This document shows, in pieces, positions 42,714-50,757 of a DNA stretch of 52,818 nucleotides. The notes below the pieces were generated by a model. The model ran no database searches and was not told where the DNA came from. It was given only the letters and a program-made list of their open reading frames with translations. The position numbers were made by a program, and so were the translations under genes. Positions within the stretch are counted from its first letter, which is position 1. Every line of letters begins with the position of its first letter. The DNA lies in assembly GCA_029252505.1 (NCBI GenBank), contig JAQXBH010000149.1:1-52818 (forward strand), read 5' to 3'. Origin of the DNA: Opitutales bacterium. Lineage in GTDB: Bacteria > Verrucomicrobiota > Verrucomicrobiia > Opitutales > Seribacteraceae.

Positions 42714-45098
42714 TCAAAATGAAGGCTTGCTGGACTGCACATCGGGAGAAGATGAATTATTTTGTTGCACTCCGTCAATATTAGGCATGCCCAGAATCCG
42801 GCCAGATGGAGAGCGAAATTTGGGTGCATATCCACTATCAATTCTTTCGTCAATAGACTGGATGTTCTTAAGGGTGTTATCTCGTCCTGGTTTCATTATT
42901 GTGGGCTTAAGAAAAATGAGCAATTCTGTAGGTGTATATTTAATTGTTTGTGGTCGGAAAAACTTCTCACCAAAATAAGGAAGGTCACTTAATAGGTTAT
43001 ATTTGGATTCTGTTGAATCAACCTGAACCTCTTGCAGTCCACCCAAGACAATGATTTCTTCGTCTCTAATCGTCACAAAAGACTTCGCTTCTCGAATTTT
43101 TTTGGCCGGCAAAGACTGTCCTTGATAAGTATTACTCTGAGTTTCATCAAACTTTTCTGCCTTCACTTCTACTTCCATAAAAATAGAACCTTTAGATATA
43201 ATTGTTCCATTTTCGTCGATTAAGGGCAGTCCAATCTTTGGCTTCTTAATTTCAAGCGATGTCTTTGCGGTAATTTTCTCTGCATTTCCTGTACTGCTAG
43301 AGCCATCTGTTGAAGTATTTCCGTAATAGGTTGGTATTACAATATTTCGTTCGTCTTCAATTAAGATATGAACCTCTGGTGCATTGTGTGAAACCATGAG
43401 TGAGGGAGTGGAGAAGATCCTGACATCATTTCTCTCCGAAGAAAGGGCAAAAATTTGATCCCACCGAATACCAGTTAATTCCCAATCTTCCATTTGAAAA
43501 GGAATAGCTGAATTTAAACCTGGAATCGCCAAAACTCCCTGTAAATTATTTCGAGGAATATTAGATTCGATATTTGTGGTAACATCGTCTGAAGTTCCTA
43601 GTAAACCATCTACACCTGCACTTGTTTCCTGTCGAGTTCCGGTAGCAGGTTCACCAAAAAGTCCCTCTCCTTGTGCTCCTCTTGAAACTCCAGTCCATTC
43701 GAGATTACTGAATAGTGCATCTATTCCCCGTTGATTTTGTTCGGTCAGGTCAACCATTACAAAAATAGTATCTATGCGTGCGAGTGGGAGTGGTTGGTCG
43801 AGCGATTCAATCATCGTCCCAATCTCGGTTATGTCCGCCTTGGTTCCGTAAACGAGAATTGCATTACTTCTTTCATCTGCAGAAATCGTAATGAAATCAC
43901 TAAATTCATGGGAACCTTCGCCTTCTCCAGAGGAAGAATTTGATTGATTTGCGACAGTGGCAGAAGCACTTTGTCCACCTGGCGTGGGAGGTTTTGCACC
44001 TGACTTTGTATTGCTGGTAGTAGGTCGAATATTTTTTCCTCCCTGTACCTTCTGCTTTATGCTTTGCTGCTTTTTGATTACTTCATCAAGAATGGCTTGG
44101 ATATCTTTTGCCTCAGCATGTTGCAGTTTGAAAAGCTTACTTGTGGTTTTCATTTTAACAGGAGCATCTAGAGTTTCTAATATAAATTTAATCGTATCCA
44201 AATTTTCCTTCCGGGTCACTACAATGAGCTTTCCAGTCCTTTCGTCTGAATCCACCTGCGTAGTTCCGCCAAGAAATGATTTAAAACTTCCCTCAATCAT
44301 GGTTTTGAGCTTTGTTTCTAATTCACGTGCCCCGGCATGAAGTGTGTCGTGTATAAAAAATTCAGTACCTAACTCTTCCCTGCTAATGGGTCGGTCAATA
44401 GATTCCAATAATTTTTCCATACGCTGTAGGTTAAGCAAGGAATCAGTTGCCAGAATGCTGTTTGCCTTTTCAAAAAGAAGTAACGCTCCCACATTGGGGG
44501 TAGAAAATGGAATTAATTGTTCACGAACTTCCACTGCTGGTGCATATTCAAGATGAAACATCTTCATGTAAATTCTTTGACTAGGATTGATAGAGGATGC
44601 AGGGCCCTCAAGCCATATCGGGACATGCACATTCATTCCAGATGCGGGCACAGCCTTGTAGACACGTTCATCAATTTGACTAATCCCAACACCATTCATC
44701 GCCAAAAGACTATCCAAGACGAGTAATGTTTCTCTCTTGGTCAAAATACTAAAACTATCAAAATTAATCTTAACCTGGGGTAAATTTTGGGGACGTAGAA
44801 TATATTTATTTGTCAGTAATTGAATCATATCCAAAATCATATTTGTATCCTGATCCCGCAAACGAAGTCTTTCAAGAGGTTCGTCAAGTCCATCCACCAA
44901 AGAAAGTTCCACCGGGTCAGCCAAGACACCTAAACCAAGGTCACCCAATTCCGCTCCTTGCTGAATACTGGGAAGAGGATCGGAAGGATTGGGGATGTTT
45001 TCAACCGGAACTTGACTATGCACCTCAAAAAAGAAACCAATGACCAGAAGTGAAAACGATTGTATGATGAAATTTTTTAAACTGTTGTGATTAGACAT
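42714..45098 (-). CDS. gspD: Type II secretion secretin GspD
   Basis: GspD forms the outer-membrane gate. The 794-residue precursor has a signal peptide (SFSLLVIGFFFEVHSQ), N0/N1-N2 type periplasmic domains and a spacer rich in Gly/Ser/Gln between N domains. The C-terminal secretin core contains the conserved VQVDSTESKYNLLSDLPYFG and PTELLIFLKPTIMKPG. A Pro/Ser-rich C-terminal tail ends the protein. It is the largest T2SS gene here, 17 bp after gspM. No pilotin is recognised nearby. Confidence 0.93.
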   Translation of the reverse strand: MSNHNSLKNFIIQSFSLLVIGFFFEVHSQVPVENIPNPSDPLPSIQQGAELGDLGLGVLADPVELSLVDGLDEPLERLRLRDQDTNMILDMIQLLTNKYILRPQNLPQVKINFDSFSILTKRETLLVLDSLLAMNGVGISQIDERVYKAVPASGMNVHVPIWLEGPASSINPSQRIYMKMFHLEYAPAVEVREQLIPFSTPNVGALLLFEKANSILATDSLLNLQRMEKLLESIDRPISREELGTEFFIHDTLHAGARELETKLKTMIEGSFKSFLGGTTQVDSDERTGKLIVVTRKENLDTIKFILETLDAPVKMKTTSKLFKLQHAEAKDIQAILDEVIKKQQSIKQKVQGGKNIRPTTSNTKSGAKPPTPGGQSASATVANQSNSSSGEGEGSHEFSDFITISADERSNAILVYGTKADITEIGTMIESLDQPLPLARIDTIFVMVDLTEQNQRGIDALFSNLEWTGVSRGAQGEGLFGEPATGTRQETSAGVDGLLGTSDDVTTNIESNIPRNNLQGVLAIPGLNSAIPFQMEDWELTGIRWDQIFALSSERNDVRIFSTPSLMVSHNAPEVHILIEDERNIVIPTYYGNTSTDGSSSTGNAEKITAKTSLEIKKPKIGLPLIDENGTIISKGSIFMEVEVKAEKFDETQSNTYQGQSLPAKKIREAKSFVTIRDEEIIVLGGLQEVQVDSTESKYNLLSDLPYFGEKFFRPQTIKYTPTELLIFLKPTIMKPGRDNTLKNIQSIDERIDSGYAPKFRSPSGRILGMPNIDGVQQNNSSSPDVQSSKPSF

Positions 45099-45115
45099 GA
45101 TAAATGGACTCGATT

Positions 45116-45664
45116 TTATTGGTTCACAAACTCCACCGAACTAACCACAAAAGTTGCATCGTATGTGGTCGGATCATAAGGCCGTGATTTAGGTGGGTAG
45201 TTTGGTTCAATCTTAACTTCACTAAGAAACATGTAGGGGCTTTCCTGCCTGATCAAATCAGCAAATTCATTCACATTTTCATAACTCGAACGAGCAAATT
45301 TAATCCTCACCTTGTGCTGAGAATACCGTTCTCTTTCATCTGTATCCAGTTCTCGATAATCCCGCTGAGGAAAGACTTTATCAGCAAGTGTGGACACCCG
45401 GTTACTCAGGTTATTTTTATCGTAGCTTTTGTTTGCCTGCTCTAGTTTTTGTGCTTCCAGTGCCTTGTCAATTACCGGTTTCAAATTGATAACAGTCTGA
45501 TGTCCCGCAATCATTTGTTCAGTTAAACCCCATTCCTGGTAGAGAGAAAAGCCTGTCTCGAAAAACTTAAAAAAACAAACAAGGACAACAACCCATAACG
45601 AAAACAACAAAAGAATTTGTTCCCGATCATTTAATTTAAAAAAAAGTTTCTTTATCACATTCAT
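45116..45664 (-). CDS. gspM: GspM-like type II secretion assembly protein
   Basis: The 182-residue protein has a short cytoplasmic start, one membrane helix (about 17-35, ILLLFSLWVVVLVCFF), a coiled-coil region and a ferredoxin-like periplasmic end (KVRIKFARSSYENVNEFADL ... TFVVSSVEFVNQ). GspM stabilises GspL and GspE at the inner membrane. The identification rests on topology and on its place directly after gspL (ATGA overlap) and before gspD; sequence signatures in this family are weak. Confidence 0.7.
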   Translation of the reverse strand: MNVIKKLFFKLNDREQILLLFSLWVVVLVCFFKFFETGFSLYQEWGLTEQMIAGHQTVINLKPVIDKALEAQKLEQANKSYDKNNLSNRVSTLADKVFPQRDYRELDTDERERYSQHKVRIKFARSSYENVNEFADLIRQESPYMFLSEVKIEPNYPPKSRPYDPTTYDATFVVSSVEFVNQ

Positions 45665-46929
45665 CCCTTATTGAAAAAATGTTCCTTCCAAAAGTCTGTG
45701 GATAAATAAGCAGATTTAAGTTCTCCGTCCTCCACCTCAACTATTTTAATTTCAATTTCGAAAGTTGTCTTACCTCCTCCACTCTTAATTTCCCTCATCT
45801 GCTCACCGGATCGGCTTACTCGAATATCGGCTATATTATTTTTCTCGAGACTTTTGATAAATGTATTGATGGCTTCAATGGTTTTCCCCTCCCCCTCCAA
45901 CCTGACCTCGTTCCTGCTCTCAAAGTGAGCGAGGGAAAACCATAAATTAGGATCATCCGCACTTCCACCTCTGTGTACGGCAACCCGGATCAAAGCACCA
46001 AAAGGATCAATTCCACCCAGTTTATTTTGACGAAGTTTTTCTAAAAGCTTTTGTGATTCTATAACCAATGGAACTTCCTCAGCATATTTTTGACTGAGTA
46101 ATTTCCTATCCTCCAGCTTAACGCCCATAATCTTAATTCCGGCAAAAACGAGAAGCATTGCCGCCATCCCTACACTCCATACCAGAATGCCCTTCCACCT
46201 CGCCCTTGCCTGATTTCTTCTCTTTTGCTCAACATTAATAAATTCACGTTGCCGAAGGTCGCAGGTCCAAAGTTCATCCGCAGAAAGTAATACATCCTGA
46301 TCTAAAGAAAGATCTGAATCCTTGCCGACCAACCAATTATGCTCAAATTTGAAGAAACCGTCCTTTGTCCTTTCGACCTCACCCGCAACCAATATATCTT
46401 TGCTGATTTCGTAGTACTCCAAATCGAAAAGAGATAAAAGTTTTCCTCGTGCATCCTCGATCGACTCATCCCCTTCTTCGGCATCTAGAGCAACAGAGTA
46501 CAGTAAGTCAGGCACACTACATTCTTCCGCAAAAGAAGCAGCAGTTAATGTTTCCTCGAAAAGTAAAAAAGCAATCGTTGGTTCCGGATATTCGTTGCCT
46601 AATAAGGAGATAAAAGAAGGAAAAACCCGGCGAAATATTTCAAGATTCTGCCATCCTAACTGACGTAATTTTGCCAGTGGAGTACCAAATACAAAGATTT
46701 TCCTCTGCTCCTCATCAGTCTGATAGCCCCATGCTAATTGCTCCACAGGATAAGGAGATAACCCCCCCTCGTTTAAAACAAATTCCACAAAATCTTGGTA
46801 CTTTTCAGCTTTGAGTGAATTGGGGAGAGAAATTGTATCACAAAAAAAGTGTTCACCAGGAATTCGCAGGGTGAATTCTCGAAGTTCTCCAACAGGAAAT
46901 TCGGATGATTTTTCAGGGGGTTCCGCCAT
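45661..46929 (-). CDS. gspL: GspL-like type II secretion protein
   Basis: The 422-residue protein has a large cytoplasmic domain (about 1-245) of the actin-like PilM/GspL fold, one membrane helix (about 251-271, ILVWSVGMAAMLLVFAGIKI) and a periplasmic ferredoxin-like domain ending near 405. GspL anchors the ATPase to the platform. The pattern is typical of divergent GspL proteins: SLPNSLKAEKYQDFVEFVLN near the start and a long pre-membrane linker. It lies between gspK and gspM and overlaps gspM by 4 nt. Identity is supported mainly by order and topology. Confidence 0.7.
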   Translation of the reverse strand: MAEPPEKSSEFPVGELREFTLRIPGEHFFCDTISLPNSLKAEKYQDFVEFVLNEGGLSPYPVEQLAWGYQTDEEQRKIFVFGTPLAKLRQLGWQNLEIFRRVFPSFISLLGNEYPEPTIAFLLFEETLTAASFAEECSVPDLLYSVALDAEEGDESIEDARGKLLSLFDLEYYEISKDILVAGEVERTKDGFFKFEHNWLVGKDSDLSLDQDVLLSADELWTCDLRQREFINVEQKRRNQARARWKGILVWSVGMAAMLLVFAGIKIMGVKLEDRKLLSQKYAEEVPLVIESQKLLEKLRQNKLGGIDPFGALIRVAVHRGGSADDPNLWFSLAHFESRNEVRLEGEGKTIEAINTFIKSLEKNNIADIRVSRSGEQMREIKSGGGKTTFEIEIKIVEVEDGELKSAYLSTDFWKEHFFNKG

Positions 46930-46965
46930 AAAAATGGTGATTATAAACTAATAGTAAATGTCAGT

Positions 46966-48045
46966 TCAGTCGATCAAATTCTCGTTTTCTCGAATAGAAA
47001 GAATTCGAAACGGATACTTCATTTTAGAATTTTGCTGACTTCGAGGTTTTGGGGCTACCCTTGACCCACCTGCCTTGGGCTTAGGTTGAGCTGCATTTCC
47101 ACTTGCAAGAATGGCATGTAGCTGAAAATTCGCCTTTCCTTTTGTTACTGTTACCAAAACGCGAAAGACCGTAGCAGTGGTACTGGTACTGATCGAACGA
47201 TTACTCCTCAACTGGACAAGAGCTGGATCATTCATAGTTTTAAAATACGGGTCTCCTGAAGAACCATTTGGTCCAGCAAGTACCTCATCGTAAAGACTGT
47301 CATCATCACCACACAGAAATTTAACTAGATAGGAAGAAGCGGTGTTTATATTGACAGGACCATTATGAAAAAATGAAAAACTTTCGCGGAAATTTTTCTG
47401 GTGAATCGTTTCACTTCCATCGGCTGAATAAAACAGACCGGATTCATCGGGGTCGTCAGGGTCATATGCAAAACCTTTTATCATACGAAATTCCTCAAAA
47501 TTTTGAATTTTTTTTCCGGGAGTAAAGTATGAAAACTCCAAATCTTCATAATAATCATCCTCTGCCCCTTCCTCTCTCTCCTCCTCATCCGAATCCTGCC
47601 AATCCATCAAACTATCATAGAAAGGCTGACCATCGTCTTCATTCACCAAAGAACCATCCTCCGAACGCATAATCGAGAAAAGGGAGACTAAATCTTTTTC
47701 CGCGATTGTTGATATTGGCACTTTCCCCGATTCATCAACCAATGAAATTGACCATTTAACGGTAGGGTCAAGAGGAGAAATCTCCGAATAATTGAGAGGA
47801 CTCCCCCACCCTTGAGAAGGAGAATATAATGTTCTCTCCACCATCATAAATTCGTTCAACACCCCTACAGATACATCCAATGCAGAATAGGCGTGCATTC
47901 TTAGATCATCTCGTCGGTGGAATTGACTCACATGACGGAGTTCTTGCACAGTTTCCTGCATTAAACGCATACACAAAACTGAAAGTAATACAATCAAGGC
48001 GAGAATAAAAACGAGGATCGAGCCATTTCGCCTACTCTTCATCAT
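46966..48045 (-). CDS. gspK: Type II secretion minor pseudopilin GspK
   Basis: GspK caps the pseudopilus tip. The 359 residues begin with a prepilin leader MMKSRRNG cut before SILVFILALIVLLSVLCM. The usual Glu at mature position 5 is absent, which is normal for GspK. The long globular part contains an acidic stretch (DSDEEEREEGAEDDYYEDLE) that may bind calcium and the helix-hairpin motif INTASSYLVKFL, typical of GspK. It overlaps gspJ by 4 nt. Confidence 0.9.
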   Translation of the reverse strand: MMKSRRNGSILVFILALIVLLSVLCMRLMQETVQELRHVSQFHRRDDLRMHAYSALDVSVGVLNEFMMVERTLYSPSQGWGSPLNYSEISPLDPTVKWSISLVDESGKVPISTIAEKDLVSLFSIMRSEDGSLVNEDDGQPFYDSLMDWQDSDEEEREEGAEDDYYEDLEFSYFTPGKKIQNFEEFRMIKGFAYDPDDPDESGLFYSADGSETIHQKNFRESFSFFHNGPVNINTASSYLVKFLCGDDDSLYDEVLAGPNGSSGDPYFKTMNDPALVQLRSNRSISTSTTATVFRVLVTVTKGKANFQLHAILASGNAAQPKPKAGGSRVAPKPRSQQNSKMKYPFRILSIRENENLID

Positions 48046-48755
48046 AAAGGCTCCTCCTCAATTCCATTGGGAGAAATTCTTTTGATGGGAAGCGTAATCG
48101 TTCTTTCCAGATCCTCTTGTTCCCACTTGAAGACTAATTTCATGAAAGCAGGAGTTCTAAATTTTGCTGATTGTACATTTTCTTCCAGATCCTCCACGAT
48201 TTCCCACTCCTTAATATCATCCTCATCCGCATCGGCATCGCCATAGTAGCAATAAAAAATTTCTGCACAAAATGGACTTATTACAGTTTTGAAAAGATCA
48301 TCCTCATCTTCAAGTTCCATCCTTCCTTCCTTATTTTTTTCAAGTTCTTGCAGTTCGGAAAACCATAAGAAATTTAATCCCTCTCCGTCTATAAATTGAA
48401 AATAACAATGTACGCGGCTCGCAGAACCAGTCGGCCAGACAAGAAGTGGGGGTGCCTCCCGCAAATAAAAATGAATCAATGGGTCATCAGATTCAGAATA
48501 GCCAACTGGACGTTGCAAATCGATTACATCATCTCCCGAGCGATTCAAGCTGGGTAGAGTTGCTTCTTCTAAGACTGCGGTAAGGAAATGGGCGACTCCA
48601 TTTACATGTGCGTCAAACGCATCGCGAGTTGCTGGCCTCTCCGCCCAGGCTCTCGAAATTGTAATCAAAAGAGAAGTGGCCGCCATTAAAACCAAGCCTC
48701 CAATCGCCAAGGCCAACAGGACTTCAATCATTGAAAAACCTCGCCCTCTGTTCAT
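48042..48755 (-). CDS. gspJ: Type II secretion minor pseudopilin GspJ
   Basis: The 237-residue prepilin has leader MNRGRG, then FSMIEVLLALAIGG with Glu at mature position 5, the signature of class III prepilins. The globular domain is acidic (DADADEDDIKEWEIVEDLE). GspJ, with I and K, forms the pseudopilus tip. It overlaps both neighbours by 4 nt, and the order G-H-I-J-K supports the assignment. Confidence 0.88.
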   Translation of the reverse strand: MNRGRGFSMIEVLLALAIGGLVLMAATSLLITISRAWAERPATRDAFDAHVNGVAHFLTAVLEEATLPSLNRSGDDVIDLQRPVGYSESDDPLIHFYLREAPPLLVWPTGSASRVHCYFQFIDGEGLNFLWFSELQELEKNKEGRMELEDEDDLFKTVISPFCAEIFYCYYGDADADEDDIKEWEIVEDLEENVQSAKFRTPAFMKLVFKWEQEDLERTITLPIKRISPNGIEEEPL

Positions 48756-49249
48756 TGCCTTCTCCTTTCCTCCTGAATCTGTCTAATTTTATCCCTTTTG
48801 TCTTCTAATAATCGTCCTCGCTCTGTCGAAAAATCCCCGTTTTCACTCCATGATGGGCGAAAAACATACATTTGAGAAACCCTTTCTCCTGACTCAACCC
48901 CCAAGTCCTCATTCCCTTCGTAATCAAGGATTAATGTAACTTTATAGACATCTATTACATTGGTCATCTCTACCTCGCTCTCCCACCTAATTTCCCCCAT
49001 GGATAACGCTTGAATGTCGCCCCCATCTTTTATTTTCTCATAATCAGACTCTTTAAAAATTTCTCCTCTTACCCAGAGAAGGTCCTGCTCCATTTCTCTT
49101 GTATCTTTCATTACCCGAATGGTTCGGGATGCAATAAATGCTCCGTCCACTAAAAAAACCGCAGACAAACCAAAAAGGGCTAATGCAATTAATACCTCTA
49201 TCAGCATAAAGCCACCACATCGGGCAGTTGGGTTCAAAGAATACTTCAT
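48752..49249 (-). CDS. gspI: Type II secretion minor pseudopilin GspI
   Basis: The 165-residue prepilin has leader ending RCGG before FMLIEVLIALALFGLSAVFL, with the conserved Glu5. The globular part is short. It overlaps gspJ and gspH by 4 nt each. The name is taken from position and length; the signature itself is common to all pseudopilins. GspI nucleates the tip complex in characterised systems. Confidence 0.85.
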   Translation of the reverse strand: MKYSLNPTARCGGFMLIEVLIALALFGLSAVFLVDGAFIASRTIRVMKDTREMEQDLLWVRGEIFKESDYEKIKDGGDIQALSMGEIRWESEVEMTNVIDVYKVTLILDYEGNEDLGVESGERVSQMYVFRPSWSENGDFSTERGRLLEDKRDKIRQIQEERRRQ

Positions 49250-49785
49250 TCCTTACTTTTCAAAACATAGCCCGAAAAAGGATCGAACTCTAACTTTTTC
49301 TTTTCATCCCTAAAATCAATCTCTGCTGTAAATGGCACAGATGAACCCGAATGAAACAAGATCCGGTTAAGAACTAAGTCACGATCATCATATTGAGAAG
49401 TTCCTCCGTCTTCTCCCGCTAATGGCCCAACGGCGTGAAATATGACCTGCGGAATAAGTGATTCCTCATTTCTTATTTTATCATCTAATTTTTTATATAC
49501 TCGATGTGAAGCTAAAACTTGACCCGATGAGTCGGTAACGATGAAGGTTGCATTCTCTTCAAAATAACTCAAATAAGCAGCTCGCTTGCTCTCACTCGCA
49601 TTATAGACAGCATCCAATACTGCCTTTTTTAATACTCGCTCAGGGGGTTCAAAGTTACTCCCTTGAATAAAAGCTCCTGCATTTCCCGCTACAATTCCTA
49701 CAAGAACTGCCACTAAAGCAAGTACCAGTAGTACCTCTATTAGGCTAAAGGCTCGCTTTCGGTACGCCTTGGGTACCGGTTTCAA
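49246..49785 (-). CDS. gspH: Type II secretion minor pseudopilin GspH
   Basis: The 179-residue prepilin has leader MKPVPKAYRKRA, then FSLIEVLLVLALVAVLVG. Residue -1 is Ala rather than the usual Gly, which most prepilin peptidases tolerate. The globular domain includes a FYLSYF-like aromatic strand (KRAAYLSYFEENATFIV) and the end KKLEFDPFSGYVLK. It lies 1 bp after gspG and overlaps gspI by 4 nt. Confidence 0.85.
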   Translation of the reverse strand: MKPVPKAYRKRAFSLIEVLLVLALVAVLVGIVAGNAGAFIQGSNFEPPERVLKKAVLDAVYNASESKRAAYLSYFEENATFIVTDSSGQVLASHRVYKKLDDKIRNEESLIPQVIFHAVGPLAGEDGGTSQYDDRDLVLNRILFHSGSSVPFTAEIDFRDEKKKLEFDPFSGYVLKSKE

Positions 49786-49786
49786 A

Positions 49787-50206
49787 TTACTTTCCGGTAT
49801 CCCAATTTCCTATCACAGAACCATCCGGCGCAGTAGTAGAGATATCAAAACTTCCAGTATTGCGTGTCCCGGGGTACTGGTAAATATAATCTTTCCCCCA
49901 AGGGTCCTGCAAATCAGACGCACGTTTAACGAATGGAGGCGTGCCGGCAGGAGGTGTTTTTAAATCGGCTAGACTTTTAGGATATTCTCCGACCAATGCA
50001 AAGTAGCTAGTTACATAGGCTTCTCCAGTACTGTTAACCCAAGTCTGTGCTGCCTTTACTTTTCCCCCTCCAAAGATTTCTCCCAAGTTTGACATTGCCA
50101 AACCGGCAACAATACCGATCAAAGCCAGAACAATTAGAATTTCAACAAGAGTAAAACCTCGTTTTCTCGTGCCTCGGATTAAATGATTATCAGAAGAAAT
50201 TTTCAT
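49787..50206 (-). CDS. gspG: Type II secretion major pseudopilin GspG
   Basis: GspG is the main pseudopilus subunit. The 139-residue prepilin has leader ending RKRG before FTLVEILIVLALIGIVAGLA (cut after residue 17). The C-terminal part contains the major-pseudopilin signature LQDPWGKDYIYQYPG, with Asp residues that form the calcium site. It is the first gene of the T2SS operon and is divergent from nuoA over 117 bp, where the operon promoter must lie; no convincing box pair was seen. Confidence 0.93.
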   Translation of the reverse strand: MKISSDNHLIRGTRKRGFTLVEILIVLALIGIVAGLAMSNLGEIFGGGKVKAAQTWVNSTGEAYVTSYFALVGEYPKSLADLKTPPAGTPPFVKRASDLQDPWGKDYIYQYPGTRNTGSFDISTTAPDGSVIGNWDTGK

Positions 50207-50323
50207 GATTACACTTTAATTCATCCTAATCTGATTTGGCAAGCCTCTTGAAATATATATCAAACCGCTAATTTCGTAAGAAATATCCTTGCCTTTAGAC
50301 CCATTCCATTCCATGCAAATAGC

Positions 50324-50698
50324 ATGACTCTTTTAGATTACCTTCCTGTACTCATCCAAATCCTTTTGGCGATTGGGATGGGCTTTGGTATTCTTTTTGC
50401 CAGTCACCTATTTGGACAACGTGCCATCGCCGGTAAAATCAAAGATTCCCCCTACGAATGTGGATTGGCATCGGAGTCAAAAGGAGAAACAAAATACTCC
50501 GTTAAATTTTACATCACCGCGATGTTGTTTATTTTATTTGATATTGATGTGGTTTTTCTCATTCCGTGGGTTCTTACCCATCGTGATCTAGTTGCCGCAG
50601 GAATTCCAATACTAGGCCCCATGCTTTTCTTCACTTTTGTGCTCGTTGCGGGATTAGTATATGAATTAAAAAGCGGTGCTCTTGAGTGGGAGAAGTAA
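50324..50698 (+). CDS. nuoA: NADH-quinone oxidoreductase subunit A
   Basis: NuoA is a small membrane subunit of respiratory complex I. The 124-residue protein has three membrane helices and the conserved loop KDSPYECGLASESKGETKYSV, whose Cys lies at the quinone/active-deactive switch, then YSVKFYITAMLFILFDIDVVF. Length and motifs fit. Unusually, no nuoB or other nuo gene follows; the next gene is the EIIA-DAC fusion. A small hairpin lies after the stop. ATG 50324 has no Shine-Dalgarno. Confidence 0.95.
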   Translation: MTLLDYLPVLIQILLAIGMGFGILFASHLFGQRAIAGKIKDSPYECGLASESKGETKYSVKFYITAMLFILFDIDVVFLIPWVLTHRDLVAAGIPILGPMLFFTFVLVAGLVYELKSGALEWEK

Positions 50699-50720
50699 AC
50701 AAGCCTTTGCCTACCCCTGC

Positions 50721-50737
50721 ACGAGTTCTGTACTCGT
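50721..50737 (+). terminator. Small hairpin after nuoA, candidate terminator
   Basis: ACGAGT (50721-50726) pairs with ACTCGT (50732-50737) around a 5-nt loop, followed by the pyrimidine-rich CTTCTTTCTTTC. The stem is short, so this is a weak candidate that may only reduce read-through into the next gene. Confidence 0.4.
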
Positions 50738-50757
50738 CTTCTTTCTTTCGGTGAAAA

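Noticed and set aside
42713..42853. Longer gspC start reading into gspD
   Set aside because: ATG 42712 gives a normal hydrophobic N-terminus one base after the gspD stop; the extension lies entirely inside gspD.
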